Of a DNA stretch of 64,000 bases, positions 53,924 to 64,000 are shown in pieces. The translations under genes and the position numbers were made by a program. Each line of letters opens with the position of its first letter. Position 1 is the stretch's first letter. The DNA lies in assembly GCF_003692965.1 (NCBI RefSeq), contig NZ_REHC01000006.1, forward strand, positions 124,001 to 188,000, read 5' to 3'. The notes beneath the pieces are model-generated. The model saw only the letters and a program-made list of their open reading frames with translations. It did no database searches and had not been told where the DNA came from. Source of the stretch: Lactobacillus sp. ESL0246. Lineage in GTDB: Bacteria; Bacillota; Bacilli; Lactobacillales; Lactobacillaceae.

Positions 53924-54760
53924 ATGTGGTTAACTATTAACCCAGTTGCATTTGCGCTAGGTAGTTTAAATGTTAAGTGGTATGGTGTCATTATGGCACT
54001 GGCAATTATTATGGCGGTCTCAATGGCAATTGTCGAAGGTCAAAAGCGGCAAATCGCAAGCGATGACTTTATAGATCTGTTGCTATGGGCGGTTCCTTTA
54101 GGATATATAGGGGCACGGATTTATTATGTTGTGTTTGAATGGAATTATTATGCTCAGCACCCCGATCAAATTATTGCAATATGGAATGGTGGAATCGCAA
54201 TTTATGGAGGCTTATTATCCGGTCTTATAGTGTTGCTTGTGTTTTGTTATAAAAGAATGCTGCCACCATTTTTAATGCTTGATATTATTGCACCAGGAGT
54301 AATGGCCGCACAAATATTGGGACGCTGGGGTAACTTTTTTAATCAAGAAGCTCATGGCGGACCGACAACTTTAGAGTTTTTACAGAAGATGCATTTGCCT
54401 ACATTTGTTATTGCCCAAATGAAGATTAATGGTGTATATTATCAGCCTACATTTTTATATGAATCTGTTTTTAATCTTCTAGGCTTAATTCTGATTTTGC
54501 TTTTGCGTCACCGGCAATATTTATTCAAACAAGGCGAAGTCTTCATGCTATACTTAGCTTGGTATTCCGTTGTTCGTTTTTTTGTTGAAGGTTTACGAAC
54601 AGATAGCTTGTATTTAGCCGGGACAATCCGTGTTTCGCAATTGTTAAGTTTAATTTTATTTATTGTGACTATTGGGTTATTTATATATCGGAGAAAAGTA
54701 ATCAAACCGAAATGGTATTTAGATGGTAGCGGACTTAAGTATCCGTATACAAGAGCTTGA
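53924..54760 (+). CDS. lgt: Prolipoprotein diacylglyceryl transferase
   Basis: Lgt transfers diacylglycerol to the lipobox cysteine of prelipoproteins in the membrane; OpuCC in this window is a likely substrate. The 278-residue protein has about seven membrane segments and the Lgt signature 'GRWGNFFNQEAHGGPT', preceded by 'WNGGIAIYGGLLSG' and followed by 'EGLRTDSLYLAGTIRVSQLL'. It begins directly after the hprK stop. Confidence 0.96.
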   Translation: MWLTINPVAFALGSLNVKWYGVIMALAIIMAVSMAIVEGQKRQIASDDFIDLLLWAVPLGYIGARIYYVVFEWNYYAQHPDQIIAIWNGGIAIYGGLLSGLIVLLVFCYKRMLPPFLMLDIIAPGVMAAQILGRWGNFFNQEAHGGPTTLEFLQKMHLPTFVIAQMKINGVYYQPTFLYESVFNLLGLILILLLRHRQYLFKQGEVFMLYLAWYSVVRFFVEGLRTDSLYLAGTIRVSQLLSLILFIVTIGLFIYRRKVIKPKWYLDGSGLKYPYTRA

Positions 54761-54801
54761 GATAAGCTATATTAATTTATACAGAAAGTCTGGAGAAAAA
54801 G

Positions 54802-55821
54802 ATGGCAAAAATTGCAGTTCTAGGTGCTGGTTCATGGGGAACCGTTTTAGGCTCATTACTTGCAGATAACGGTAACGAAGTTATACTGTATGGAAATAAT
54901 GTACAGGTAAACCAAGAAATTAATGATAATCACACCAATGAACATTATATGAAGAATTGGTATGTGAATGAAACTGTACGAGCAACGGATGATTTGGAAC
55001 TAGCACTGAATGAGGCAGATATTATTCTCTTCGTTTTACCAACTCAAGCAATTCGCGAAGTTGCTAAAAAAGTAAACCAAGTTTTAACAGCAAGTAAAAG
55101 TAAGCCTTTGTTAGTTACTGCAACTAAAGGAATTGAACCAGGCTCCAAGAAATTGATTTCTGAAATTTTAACTGAAGAAATTTATCCTAATGATACTGAT
55201 AAAATTGTTGCTATTTCTGGACCAAGTCATGCTGAAAGTGTTGCGCAAAAAGATTTAACTGCAATCACATGTGCCTCGGATAATGCTGATAATGCTCAAA
55301 AAGTTCAAGAAATTTTTACTAATGGATATTTAAGATTGTATACAAATACCGATTTAATTGGTGTAGAAGTGGCTGGTGCAGTTAAAAATGTAATTGCAAT
55401 TGCGGCTGGTATCCTGGTTGGTAAGAATTATGGTGATAATGCTAAAGCGGCGTTAATGACTCGTGGACTTGCTGAAATTACCCGCCTAGGAGTTAATTAT
55501 TTTGGGGCAAAACCAATGACTTTTAGTGGGTTAGCTGGAATTGGTGATCTAATTGTAACTTGTACTTCAGTTAATTCACGTAATTGGCGTTGTGGTAAGC
55601 AAATAGGTGAAGGCAAAAGTCTAGACTATGTACTTAAAAATATGGGACAAGTGGTTGAAGGGGCAACAACTGTTAAAGCTGTTCATGAATTGTGCCAAGA
55701 AAAGCAAATAGATATGCCGATTAGTGAAGCAATTTATCGTGTTTTGTACCAAAAGGCTAATGTTGATAATGAAATTACAAAGATGATGGGTAGGATTCCA
55801 AAGCCAGAAATTAGACTTTAA
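54802..55821 (+). CDS. gpsA: Glycerol-3-phosphate dehydrogenase [NAD(P)+]
   Basis: GpsA reduces dihydroxyacetone phosphate to sn-glycerol-3-phosphate for phospholipid synthesis. The 339 residues have the Rossmann motif G-A-G-S-W-G-T (8-14), 'ATKGIEPGSKKLISE', 'GPSHAESVAQKDLTAI' and the catalytic-lysine region 'GVEVAGAVKNVIAIAAGI'. It belongs to the hprK-lgt-gpsA-trxB group with 41 bases after lgt. AGTCTGGAGAAAAAG precedes the ATG. Confidence 0.96.
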   Translation: MAKIAVLGAGSWGTVLGSLLADNGNEVILYGNNVQVNQEINDNHTNEHYMKNWYVNETVRATDDLELALNEADIILFVLPTQAIREVAKKVNQVLTASKSKPLLVTATKGIEPGSKKLISEILTEEIYPNDTDKIVAISGPSHAESVAQKDLTAITCASDNADNAQKVQEIFTNGYLRLYTNTDLIGVEVAGAVKNVIAIAAGILVGKNYGDNAKAALMTRGLAEITRLGVNYFGAKPMTFSGLAGIGDLIVTCTSVNSRNWRCGKQIGEGKSLDYVLKNMGQVVEGATTVKAVHELCQEKQIDMPISEAIYRVLYQKANVDNEITKMMGRIPKPEIRL

Positions 55822-55878
55822 AAGATTTATATTGTAAAATTTACTTACTAAAAATAAGAAAGTTGCTGAGGTAAAAAT

Positions 55879-56805
55879 ATGACCCAAAAATATGATGTGA
55901 TCATTATCGGTGCTGGTCCTGGAGGTTTAACGGCGGCTTTATATGCGTCACGTGCAAATCTTTCTGTTTTAATTCTTGATCGTGGACCTTATGGCGGTCA
56001 AATGAATAACACAGATGCGATTGATAATTATCCTGGATTTAGTGAAATAAAAGGTCCCGAATTGGGCGAAAAAATGTACAATTCGGTAATGAAGTTTGGT
56101 GCTAAGTTTGAATATGGGGATGTGCAAACAGTTACTGTTGAAAGAAACACTAAACTAGTAAAAACAGATACTGGCGAGTACAGTGCGCCAGTGTTAATCA
56201 TTGCGACTGGAGCTGATCATCGCCATTTAGATGTACCGGGTGAAGATGAGTATTCTGGAAAAGGTGTTTCGTATTGTGCCGTTTGTGATGCAGCCTTTTT
56301 CAAAGATGAAGACTTAGCCGTAATTGGTGGCGGCGATTCCGCAATTGAAGAGGGGATTTACTTGGCTCAAAATGCTAAGTCAGTAACCGTAGTTCACCGT
56401 CGTGATCAATTGCGAGCTCAACCAACATTACAAAAGCGTGCATTTGCGAATGAAAAAATGCATTTTATTTGGGATGCGGAAACAGCGTCAATCGAAGGCG
56501 ATGGGAACCGAGTAACCGGAATAACTTATAAAGATAAGAAAACCGCTGAATTGAAACATTTATCAGTACATGGTGTATTTATTTATGTTGGTGTTATTCC
56601 TCAAACTACAGCTTTTAAAAACTTGGATATTCTTGATCAAAACGGTTGGATTCCTACGGATGAACATATGAAGACCAAGCACGACGGAGTGTTTGCAATT
56701 GGTGATGTACGTGCAAAGGATTTGCGTCAAATTGCTAATGCTGTCGGTGATGGAAGTATTGCAGGCCAAGAAGCCTATAATTATTTGCAAGCTTTAAACG
56801 ACTAA
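55879..56805 (+). CDS. trxB: Thioredoxin reductase
   Basis: TrxB transfers electrons from NADPH through FAD to thioredoxin. The 308 residues show the FAD-binding G-A-G-P-G-G (11-16), the redox-active C133-A-V-C136, the NADPH-binding G-G-G-D-S-A and 'GVFAIGDVRAKDLRQIANAV' at the end. Length is standard. It closes the hprK operon and is followed by a terminator. TrxB also matters for Spx redox state. Confidence 0.96.
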   Translation: MTQKYDVIIIGAGPGGLTAALYASRANLSVLILDRGPYGGQMNNTDAIDNYPGFSEIKGPELGEKMYNSVMKFGAKFEYGDVQTVTVERNTKLVKTDTGEYSAPVLIIATGADHRHLDVPGEDEYSGKGVSYCAVCDAAFFKDEDLAVIGGGDSAIEEGIYLAQNAKSVTVVHRRDQLRAQPTLQKRAFANEKMHFIWDAETASIEGDGNRVTGITYKDKKTAELKHLSVHGVFIYVGVIPQTTAFKNLDILDQNGWIPTDEHMKTKHDGVFAIGDVRAKDLRQIANAVGDGSIAGQEAYNYLQALND

Positions 56806-56824
56806 TAAAAAATTGCTTGATACT

Positions 56825-56855
56825 AAGTCTTAAAAGTAAATTACTTTTAAGGCTT
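56825..56855 (+). terminator. Intrinsic terminator after trxB
   Basis: A 15-bp stem (AAGTCTTAAAAGTAA with TTACTTTTAAGGCTT, one G-T pair) and a T-run. Confidence 0.85.
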
Positions 56856-57025
56856 TTTTTATGCGCAAGCTATCGGGAAGCCTATGTTATTCTTTAATTT
56901 GTTTAAGTAAAAAATTTAAATAGTACCATGAATTCTTTCTTAAGTTTAACAATACTTATGAAAAGAAATGCTAGAATAAGACTATAAAAATTAATTTATT
57001 ATAGAAAAAGAGGATTAATATTACA

Positions 57026-58753
57026 ATGAATGCGGAAGAAACTTTTAACGCATGGAAAACTTCACCTATTATGCCCGATTATCTGCAAAAGCAATTAATA
57101 GAATTAGGCAAGGATTCTAATTGGATTAATGATGCTTTTGGCCAAGATATTAATTTTGGAACGGCTGGAATGCGTGGCTTGCTTGAACCAGGCACAAATC
57201 GAATCAACTTGTTCACAATTGGTCGAGTTACTGAAGGCTTAGCTCGATTAATTGCTGAGAAAGGTGAAATAGCCAAAAAACAGGGTGTAGTAATTTCGTT
57301 TGATTCACGATATCATTCCCGTGAATTTGCCGAATATGCAGCTCGTGTTTTAGGTGAACATGGGATTCATGTTTATTTATTTGATGATTTACGTCCGACA
57401 CCAGAATTATCATATGCAGTGCGGCATTTACATGCTTTTGCTGGAATCAATATAACTGCTTCTCACAATGCCAAACAATATAATGGATATAAGGTCTACG
57501 GCGCTGATGGTGCCCAAATGGGGCCCGAAGATGCTAGTCAAGTTTTTCAATATGCACAAAAGGTAGAAAATATTTTTAACGTTAATGCAGCTGATATTAA
57601 AAAACTGCGAGCAATGAATATCCTTGAATTAATTGGAGAGGATTTAGATCAAGCTTATCTTAGAGAACTTAAAAAAATCAATGTTAATACTACATTGATT
57701 AAAGAAAATGGTGCTAAATTAACATTAATTTATACACCTCTACATGGAACTGGTAAGATGCTGTATGATCGTGCTTTTCGCCAAAATGGTTTTATGAATG
57801 TTATTCCAGTTCCAAGTCAATCAGTAATTGATCCAGAATTTCCGACTACCAAAAAGCCTAATCCCGAATATAGAGATGTATTTGATGAAGGGATTAAGCT
57901 GGCTAATAAAAAAAATGCCGATCTAATCATTGCTACTGATCCTGATGCTGATAGGATGGGTGCATGTGTTCGGAAAAAAGACGGGAATTTTCAAGTTTTG
58001 ACGGGTAATCAAATTGCCACTTTAATGAGTTACTATTTATTAACTAATTTAAAGAATAATGGACAATTGCAAAGCGATTATGAATTAATTACTTCCATTG
58101 TTTCTAGCAATATGCCTTTAAAGATTGCGCAAGATTTTGGCATTAAAACAAAATCAGTACTAACTGGATTTAAGTTTATTGGTGAAGAAATTGATCGAAT
58201 GAATAAACAACATGACGGTCACTTTTTAATGGGCTTTGAAGAAAGTTATGGTTATCTGTTTCAACCGTTTGCTCGTGATAAAGATGCAATGCAGGGAGCG
58301 TTAATGTTTGCAGAAGTAGCTACTTATTATGCCTCACGAAAAATGACTGTTCTTGAAGGCCTTGAAGAAATCTGGCAAAAATATGGTACTTCTTATGAAA
58401 TTACGCGTGCGATTGAAATGCCAGGGATTAGCGGACAAAAATTAATGAATGAGTTAATGGTAAAATTGCGAAAAGAGCAGTTAAACCAAATTAATGGAGT
58501 TAAAGTTATTAAAGTGCAAGACTTTTTAATGCAAAAGGAAAGTTATATTGGTAAGGCGCCAGTAAAAATGGCGGATCTACCCAAATCAAATGTTTTAAAA
58601 TACTTTCTAGCTGATGAAACTTGGCTTGCCCTTCGTCCTTCGGGTACAGAACCAGTGATTAAAGTCTATGTTGGGGTTAATCAGCCTAATATCAGCTTGG
58701 CTCAGAAGGTGGCCGAAAATTATCAAACAGCTTTAGCAGCTTTATTAAAATAA
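57026..58753 (+). CDS. pgcA: Phosphoglucomutase/phosphomannomutase family protein
   Basis: The enzyme interconverts glucose-1-phosphate and glucose-6-phosphate, feeding UDP-glucose synthesis for glycolipids and polysaccharides. The 575 residues contain the phosphoserine motif I-T-A-S146-H-N (followed by A-K in place of the usual P), the metal loop 'DPDADRMG', the sugar loop 'GFEESYGY' and the C-terminal phosphate loop 'ALRPSGTEPVIKVY'. Length fits the PgcA/YbbT type of Firmicutes. AGAGG lies upstream of the ATG. GalE in this window works on the same sugar-nucleotide pool. Confidence 0.93.
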   Translation: MNAEETFNAWKTSPIMPDYLQKQLIELGKDSNWINDAFGQDINFGTAGMRGLLEPGTNRINLFTIGRVTEGLARLIAEKGEIAKKQGVVISFDSRYHSREFAEYAARVLGEHGIHVYLFDDLRPTPELSYAVRHLHAFAGINITASHNAKQYNGYKVYGADGAQMGPEDASQVFQYAQKVENIFNVNAADIKKLRAMNILELIGEDLDQAYLRELKKINVNTTLIKENGAKLTLIYTPLHGTGKMLYDRAFRQNGFMNVIPVPSQSVIDPEFPTTKKPNPEYRDVFDEGIKLANKKNADLIIATDPDADRMGACVRKKDGNFQVLTGNQIATLMSYYLLTNLKNNGQLQSDYELITSIVSSNMPLKIAQDFGIKTKSVLTGFKFIGEEIDRMNKQHDGHFLMGFEESYGYLFQPFARDKDAMQGALMFAEVATYYASRKMTVLEGLEEIWQKYGTSYEITRAIEMPGISGQKLMNELMVKLRKEQLNQINGVKVIKVQDFLMQKESYIGKAPVKMADLPKSNVLKYFLADETWLALRPSGTEPVIKVYVGVNQPNISLAQKVAENYQTALAALLK

Positions 58754-58765
58754 GCAAAAAGCGTG

Positions 58766-58779
58766 CGAAAATATGTTCG
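58766..58779. promoter_or_regulatory. SOS-box-like sequence upstream of uvrBA
   Basis: CGAAAATATGTTCG differs from the palindromic LexA/DinR box CGAAC-N4-GTTCG at one base. It lies between pgcA and uvrB, 73 bases before the uvrB start. uvrBA is a known DinR target in Bacillus. Confidence 0.72.
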
Positions 58780-58805
58780 GAAGCGTAAAATGGCAAATAT
58801 AAAGT

Positions 58806-58834
58806 AAAAGTTGGGCTTATTGTGTCCAACTTTT
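58806..58834 (+). terminator. Hairpin with T-run just upstream of uvrB
   Basis: A 9-bp stem (AAAAGTTGG and its complement) with an 11-base loop and TTTTTT. It may end pgcA transcription or act as an attenuator in the uvrB leader, since it lies downstream of the SOS-like box. Confidence 0.75.
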
Positions 58835-58851
58835 TTACAAGGAGCCTTTCT

Positions 58852-60894
58852 ATGATTAAACGACAAGAAAAACGTCAATTTGAACTTGTATCGAAGTTTA
58901 AGCCGGCTGGTGATCAAGGGCAAGCAATTACTAAACTGACAACTGGTTTTAAAAAGGGATATAAAGAACAGATTCTTGAAGGCGCAACGGGAACAGGGAA
59001 AACTTTTACCATGGCGAATATCATTGCGCAATTAAATAAGCCAACATTAGTTATTTCACATAATAAGACTTTAGTTGGGCAACTTTATGGTGAATTTAAG
59101 GAATTTTTCCCGCATAATGCAGTTGACTACTTCGTTTCTTATTATGATTATTATCAACCAGAAGCATATGTACCTCAGTCTGATACATACATTGAGAAAG
59201 ATTCGGCAATTAACGATGAAATCGATCAACTGCGCCATCAAGCCACAAGTGATTTAATGGAACGAAATGATGTCATTGTGGTAGCTTCTGTTTCATGTAT
59301 TTACGGCTTGGGAGATCCGCATGAATATGCTGCAAGTGTAATTACCGTTCATGAGGGAGATGATTACGGTAGAAATACCTTGTTGCGTGATTTAGTTAAT
59401 ATTCAGTATGACCGTAACGATATTGATTTTCAGCGTGGTCGCTTTCGAGTACGTGGGGATGTTGTTGAAGTTTTCCCTGCTGGCAACTCAAACCATGCAT
59501 ATCGAATTGAATTTTTTGGTGATGAAATTGATCGTATTGTCGAAATTGACTCGTTAACGGGTGAAATTATTGGTGAGCGAAAAAGCATTTCACTGTTTCC
59601 TGCTACACATTTTATGACAAATGAAGAGCAGCTAAAACGAGCACTTCAAGCAATTTCACAAGAAATGGACTTACAAGTAAAAGATTTTGAAGGACAAGGC
59701 AAACTGCTTGAAGCACAACGAATTAAACAACGTACGACTTATGATATCGAAATGATGGGCGAAGTTGGATATACTAATGGAATTGAAAATTATTCTCGCC
59801 ATATGGAGGGACGTAAAGAGGGAGAACCCCCGTATACCTTGCTAGACTTTTTTCCAGATGATTTTTTGATTTTAATTGATGAATCTCATGCGACAATGCC
59901 TGAAATCAGGGCAATGTATAATGGAGATCGCAATCGAAAGAAGACTTTAATCGACTATGGTTTTCGTTTACCATCTGCTCTTGATAATCGGCCATTAAAA
60001 TTAGCCGAATTTGAAAAACACGTTAATCAAATTCTCTATGTGTCAGCTACTCCCGGCGACTACGAACTTGAACGTACCGATCATAAAGTTGAGCAAATTA
60101 TACGGCCAACTGGTCTACTAGATCCTAAGATTGAAGTTAAGCCAGTTGAGGGCCAGATCGATGACTTAGTTGCTGAAATAAATAAGCGAATCGAGCATAA
60201 TGAACGCGTTTTTGTTACAACCTTAACCAAAAAAATGGCAGAAGATTTAACAGATTACTTAAAAGATTTAGGGATTAAAGTTCAGTATTTACACTCTGAT
60301 GTTAAAACATTGGAAAGAATGCAAATTTTGCGAGATCTGCGCTTAGGCAAGTATGACGTGTTGATTGGAATTAACTTATTACGTGAAGGTATTGATGTAC
60401 CTGAAGTATCACTAGTTGCTATTCTTGATGCCGATAAAGAAGGCTTTTTGCGAGCTTATCGCCCCTTAGTACAGACCATGGGACGGGCGTCGAGAAATTC
60501 TAACGGTGAAGTTATTATGTATGCTGATACGATCACGGATTCTATGCGTCAGGCTATTGAAGCTACTCAAAGAAGGCGGAAACTTCAAATTGAGTTTAAT
60601 CAAGAGCATCAGATGGTTCCAAAAACAATTGTTAAGCCAATCCGAGAAGTGATTTCAGCAACTAAGCCTACCGAAGAGACAACCAAAAGTGATAGTTTTG
60701 CTGATCTGAACTTCAATGAATTGACTACTAAACAAAAGCAGACAATGATTAAGGATCTTCGTAAACAAATGCAAGAAGCGGCTAAGAAACTTGATTTTGA
60801 GGGTGCGGCTACTTTACGGGATGCGATTATGGAACTGGAAAGTTCAACTAGAAAACCAATTACAAAAAAGGGAAAAGCAATAAATGGCAAATAA
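58852..60894 (+). CDS. uvrB: Excinuclease ABC subunit B
   Basis: UvrB verifies DNA damage after UvrA hands it over and recruits UvrC for incision. The 680 residues include Walker A G-A-T-G-T-G-K-T, the beta-hairpin '[20 protein letters not shown]', the D-E-S-H box, helicase motifs V and VI and the C-terminal UVR segment ('[20 protein letters not shown]'). The ATG behind AAGGAGCC is chosen; a 10-codon upstream extension would run through the hairpin. It overlaps uvrA by 11 bases. Confidence 0.97.
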   Translation: MIKRQEKRQFELVSKFKPAGDQGQAITKLTTGFKKGYKEQILEGATGTGKTFTMANIIAQLNKPTLVISHNKTLVGQLYGEFKEFFPHNAVDYFVSYYDYYQPEAYVPQSDTYIEKDSAINDEIDQLRHQATSDLMERNDVIVVASVSCIYGLGDPHEYAASVITVHEGDDYGRNTLLRDLVNIQYDRNDIDFQRGRFRVRGDVVEVFPAGNSNHAYRIEFFGDEIDRIVEIDSLTGEIIGERKSISLFPATHFMTNEEQLKRALQAISQEMDLQVKDFEGQGKLLEAQRIKQRTTYDIEMMGEVGYTNGIENYSRHMEGRKEGEPPYTLLDFFPDDFLILIDESHATMPEIRAMYNGDRNRKKTLIDYGFRLPSALDNRPLKLAEFEKHVNQILYVSATPGDYELERTDHKVEQIIRPTGLLDPKIEVKPVEGQIDDLVAEINKRIEHNERVFVTTLTKKMAEDLTDYLKDLGIKVQYLHSDVKTLERMQILRDLRLGKYDVLIGINLLREGIDVPEVSLVAILDADKEGFLRAYRPLVQTMGRASRNSNGEVIMYADTITDSMRQAIEATQRRRKLQIEFNQEHQMVPKTIVKPIREVISATKPTEETTKSDSFADLNFNELTTKQKQTMIKDLRKQMQEAAKKLDFEGAATLRDAIMELESSTRKPITKKGKAINGK

Positions 60895-63724
60895 TCAAAT
60901 TGTAATTCGAGGTGCACGTGAGCACAATTTAAAAGATATTAACCTCGCAATTCCAAAAGATAAGCTTGTAGTTATTACCGGCTTATCAGGTTCGGGTAAA
61001 AGTTCGTTAGCGTTCGATACATTATACGCCGAGGGACGTAGACGTTATGTTCAATCCCTTTCAAGCTATGCGCGCCAGTTTTTGGGACAAATGGATAAGC
61101 CTGACATTGATTCAATTGATGGGTTAAATCCGGCAATTTCGATTGATCAAAAAACAACTTCGCATAATCCACGATCAACTGTTGGAACAGTGACGGAAAT
61201 CAATGATTATTTACGTTTATTATGGGCACGTGTGGGTCATCCAGTTTGTCCTAATGACGGTACATTGATTGAACGACAGTCTGTTGAACAAATGGTTGAT
61301 CGGATATTGACATTGCCGCAAAAAAGTCGCATTCAGCTCTTAGCTCCTGTTATTAGGGCAAAAAGAGGAGCCCATAGGGAAGTATTCAAGAGAGTACAGC
61401 GTGCAGGATATGTGCGTGTGATTGTTGATGGTGAGATGCATGAAATTGATGAGGAGTTTGACTTAGCCAAGAATGCTCGTCATACAATTGATATTGTGGT
61501 GGATCGACTGGTGGTTAAGGACGGAATTCGTTCTCGGCTATTTGATTCTGTTGAAGCAGCGTTACGCCTTTCTGATGGGTATATGAACGTAGATGTTATT
61601 GGTGGAGAAACACTTAATTTTTCGGAGTATTATGCATGCCCAATTTGTGGCTTTACAGTAGGAGAAATGGAGCCGCGACTCTTTTCGTTTAATGCACCAT
61701 TTGGAGCTTGTCCCGAATGTGACGGTTTAGGTGTCAAATTATCAGTAGATAAAGACTTGGTTATTCCTGATCCGGATAAAACACTAGCAGAAGGTGCCAT
61801 TGCACCGTGGAAAAATTCTAAGTATTACTCACAAATGTTAGAGCAAGCTTGTGCTGCATTAAAAATCCCGTTGGATAAACCATATAAAAAGTTAACTAAA
61901 AAACAGCAAGAAACAATTCTTCATGGTTCGAAAAGAAAGATCAAGTTTCATGTAACAGGTGATTTTGGTCTTAATGACACAACTGCTGCGTTTGAAGGAG
62001 TGATGGAAAACGTTGAACGTCGCTATCGTCACCCAATGTCAAAATTTATGCGTGATGTAATGGCAAAATATATGACAGAATTAACTTGTGCAACGTGTCA
62101 CGGTAAGCGCCTCAATCAAAAGGCACTAGCAGTTAAAGTCATGGGAAAGGATATTGCGCAAGCGTCAGAATTGGCAATTAATAAGGCACTTGACTTTTTC
62201 AATGAAATTAAATTAGATAAGCAAGAGGCAGTTATTGCAAAGCCAATCTTAAAAGAGGTGCGAGATCGGCTAACCTTCTTAAACAGTGTGGGTCTAGACT
62301 ACTTAACTTTGTCTAGATCGGCAAATACCCTTTCTGGTGGTGAAGCACAAAGAATACGTTTGGCAACACAGATAGGATCTAATTTATCTGGAGTAATGTA
62401 TGTTCTCGATGAACCTTCAATCGGCTTGCATCAACGAGATAATGACCGCTTAATCGCTGCGTTAAAACGAATGCGAGATTTGGGTAACTCATTAATCGTA
62501 GTTGAGCATGATGAAGAAACTATGCGGCAGGCAGATTATTTAATTGATATGGGACCGGGTGCAGGAAGCTTTGGTGGCGAAGTAATGGCAGCAGGTACAC
62601 CAGTAGAAGTAGAAAATAATCCTAATTCTCTTACTGGACAGTACTTAACTGGTAAAAAATTTGTTCCCGTGCCATTAAAGCGTCGCCATGGTACAGGTAA
62701 AAAGATTACAATTACTGGTGCGCAGGAAAATAACCTCAAGAACTTAAAAGTTGAATTTCCATTGGGCAAATTTGTTGTGGTAACTGGTGTTTCGGGTTCG
62801 GGTAAGTCAACATTAGTTAATATGATTTTGAAACGAGCATTAGCGCAAAAATTAAATCGAAATCAAACAAAACCAGGAAAATACCAGAAAATTACAGGCT
62901 ATCAGAATATTGAAAAAATTATTGATATTGATCAAAGCCCAATAGGACGAACACCTAGAAGCAATCCTGCAACTTATACTAGTGTTTTTGATGACATAAG
63001 AACTTTATTTGCACAAACAAATGAGGCTAAACTTCGTGGCTACACAAAAGCAAGGTTTTCGTTTAACGTTAAGGGCGGGCGCTGTGAGGCTTGTCATGGT
63101 GATGGAATCATCAAAATTGAGATGAACTTTTTGCCAGATGTTTATGTTCCCTGTGAAGTTTGTCATGGTAATCGATACAATTCGGAAACACTTGAGGTAA
63201 CCTATCGCAAGAAAAATATTGCACAAGTTCTTGATATGACAATAAGCGATGCGTGCGACTTTTTTAAAAATATTCCTAAAATTGCCCGTAAGTTGCAAAC
63301 AATTGTTGATGTTGGATTGGGTTATGTTAAATTAGGACAATCAGCAACAACATTGTCCGGCGGTGAAGCTCAAAGAATGAAATTGGCAGCTGAATTACAA
63401 AAACTTTCTACTGGCAAAAATTTCTATATTTTAGATGAGCCAACAACCGGTCTTCATACGGATGATATCAAACGATTGCTTGATGTTTTACAAAGGCTTG
63501 TTGATCAAGGGAATACAGTTTTAATTATTGAACACAATCTTGATGTGATTAAATGCGCTGATTGGCTAATTGATTTAGGACCTGAAGGTGGAGAAGGTGG
63601 TGGCCAGGTTGTCGCGACTGGGACACCGGAAAAATTAGCGGGAATAAAGAAAAGCTATACCGGACAATACCTAAAGCCGGTTCTGGAACGTGATACAATG
63701 CTAACTAAAAAAGCAAATAAATAG
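60884..63724 (+). CDS. uvrA: Excinuclease ABC subunit A
   Basis: UvrA is the damage-sensing ABC ATPase of nucleotide excision repair. The 946 residues hold two ATPase halves (Walker A G-L-S-G-S-G-K-S near 32-40 and G-V-S-G-S-G-K-S near 635), two signatures (L-S-G-G-E-A-Q-R), and zinc modules ('CPICGF' with 'CPECDG', and 'CEACHGDG' with 'CEVCHG'). The start lies within the end of uvrB. Normal length and arrangement. Confidence 0.98.
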   Translation: MANNQIVIRGAREHNLKDINLAIPKDKLVVITGLSGSGKSSLAFDTLYAEGRRRYVQSLSSYARQFLGQMDKPDIDSIDGLNPAISIDQKTTSHNPRSTVGTVTEINDYLRLLWARVGHPVCPNDGTLIERQSVEQMVDRILTLPQKSRIQLLAPVIRAKRGAHREVFKRVQRAGYVRVIVDGEMHEIDEEFDLAKNARHTIDIVVDRLVVKDGIRSRLFDSVEAALRLSDGYMNVDVIGGETLNFSEYYACPICGFTVGEMEPRLFSFNAPFGACPECDGLGVKLSVDKDLVIPDPDKTLAEGAIAPWKNSKYYSQMLEQACAALKIPLDKPYKKLTKKQQETILHGSKRKIKFHVTGDFGLNDTTAAFEGVMENVERRYRHPMSKFMRDVMAKYMTELTCATCHGKRLNQKALAVKVMGKDIAQASELAINKALDFFNEIKLDKQEAVIAKPILKEVRDRLTFLNSVGLDYLTLSRSANTLSGGEAQRIRLATQIGSNLSGVMYVLDEPSIGLHQRDNDRLIAALKRMRDLGNSLIVVEHDEETMRQADYLIDMGPGAGSFGGEVMAAGTPVEVENNPNSLTGQYLTGKKFVPVPLKRRHGTGKKITITGAQENNLKNLKVEFPLGKFVVVTGVSGSGKSTLVNMILKRALAQKLNRNQTKPGKYQKITGYQNIEKIIDIDQSPIGRTPRSNPATYTSVFDDIRTLFAQTNEAKLRGYTKARFSFNVKGGRCEACHGDGIIKIEMNFLPDVYVPCEVCHGNRYNSETLEVTYRKKNIAQVLDMTISDACDFFKNIPKIARKLQTIVDVGLGYVKLGQSATTLSGGEAQRMKLAAELQKLSTGKNFYILDEPTTGLHTDDIKRLLDVLQRLVDQGNTVLIIEHNLDVIKCADWLIDLGPEGGEGGGQVVATGTPEKLAGIKKSYTGQYLKPVLERDTMLTKKANK

Positions 63725-63780
63725 TATTTGTTAGTATTTACTTTAGATAAAGTGTAAAATAGCCGAAAGGAGGTAAGAAG

Positions 63781-64000
63781 ATGGATAATTTTTCTAGTTA
63801 TAGGGGAAATCGTGGTTTTAATTGGGCAGCTTGTATAGCTGGCATCTTAATGATTGTGGCTGGTGTCTTCTTGATCGCTCATCCTGGAAAGGCTTTACAT
63901 GCCTTTGTTTTATTATTTGCGATTTTGTCAATTGTGCAAGGACTTGTTTGGTTAGCTGTATATAATCGCTTGCACTATTTTATTTCTTTCAGCTGGTTGG
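63781..64000 (+). CDS. HdeD/DUF308-like membrane protein (partial, runs off the window)
   Basis: An ATG 7 bases after AAAGGAGG opens a frame that continues past the window end. The 73 visible residues start 'MDNFSSYRGNRGFNWAACIA' and contain two hydrophobic segments with 'GVFLIAHPGKALHAFVLLFA', the pattern of HdeD-type proteins (six-segment membrane proteins of the DUF308 family). Function unknown in Gram-positive bacteria; E. coli HdeD is an acid-resistance protein. A TAAAAT-like -10 lies 20 bases upstream. Confidence 0.7.
   Translation, partial: MDNFSSYRGNRGFNWAACIAGILMIVAGVFLIAHPGKALHAFVLLFAILSIVQGLVWLAVYNRLHYFISFSWL

Noticed and set aside
1-64000. CRISPR arrays, tRNA or rRNA genes, prophage blocks
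   Set aside because: No regularly spaced repeats, cloverleaf sequences, rRNA cores or runs of phage structural genes were seen; only isolated mobile-element relics occur.

Overview
The window looks like the chromosome of an AT-rich Lactobacillus of the delbrueckii/acidophilus group. The support is gene order: spx-mecA-coiA-yjbH-CYTH-relQ-nadK-rluD mirrors the Bacillus yjb region, ftsK-ymfI-rodZ-pgsA-(opuC)-recA-rny mirrors the ymf/recA region, and comFA-comFC-hpf-secA-prfB-hprK-lgt-gpsA-trxB-pgcA-uvrB-uvrA is a familiar lactobacillus housekeeping run. Other signs are a secreted protein of lactobacillus type, many TTG/GTG starts behind strong Shine-Dalgarno sequences, and short U-tailed terminators. 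The species cannot be fixed from the sequence alone. No rRNA, tRNA or CRISPR array was seen.

Layout. 1-13.4 kb is core: the end of a CorC/HlyC-type protein, prfC, a DUF1827 gene, clpE under a CIRCE operator, a small conserved-looking gene, ptsHI, spx, mecA, coiA, a YjbH-like gene, a CYTH gene, relQ, nadK and an rluD-type gene. Several of these products belong to one proteolysis and stress circuit (ClpE, Spx, MecA, YjbH-like, RelQ).

13.4-25.6 kb is a decayed accessory region. Intact genes are few: a MazG-like protein, an ABC exporter, a flavodoxin-fold oxidoreductase, galE and a CPBP membrane protein. Between them lie relics readable only by switching frames: an ABC ATPase tail, a ClpP-like protease, an ISL3 transposase, the start of a FabF-type ketosynthase, a nucleotidyltransferase, a tyrosine recombinase next to ~75-bp inverted repeats, a secreted repeat protein, a rve-type transposase, a double-glycine bacteriocin precursor and an IS3 transposase tail. 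The bacteriocin relic sits directly upstream of the CPBP gene, which is probably its immunity gene and has an altered first catalytic motif.

25.6-45.3 kb returns to ordinary genes: a lactonase, a P-type cation ATPase, an orphan PTS sorbitol-type IIA, an AI-2E transporter, trmL, DUF1149, ftsK, an SDR, rodZ, pgsA, a complete opuCABCD osmolyte transporter standing where cinA is expected, recA with an SOS-like box, rny and tagO. After another IS3 relic, 45.7-64 kb carries yigZ, comFA-comFC, hpf, secA, prfB with its programmed +1 frameshift, a small membrane protein, hprK-lgt-gpsA-trxB, pgcA, uvrBA behind an SOS-like box, and the start of an HdeD-like membrane protein.

How it fits together: ptsH and ptsI supply HPr and enzyme I, and hprK, 48 kb away, encodes the kinase/phosphorylase that acts on Ser46 of HPr. 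DNA uptake and repair genes (coiA, comFA, comFC, recA, uvrBA) are spread through the core blocks. I found no clear, intact, wholly new system. The best leads are the bacteriocin/CPBP remnant, the three-gene ABC exporter operon at 14.8-16.9 kb, the perfect 24-bp palindrome in the spx promoter and the inverted-repeat recombinase element at 21.6-22.4 kb.
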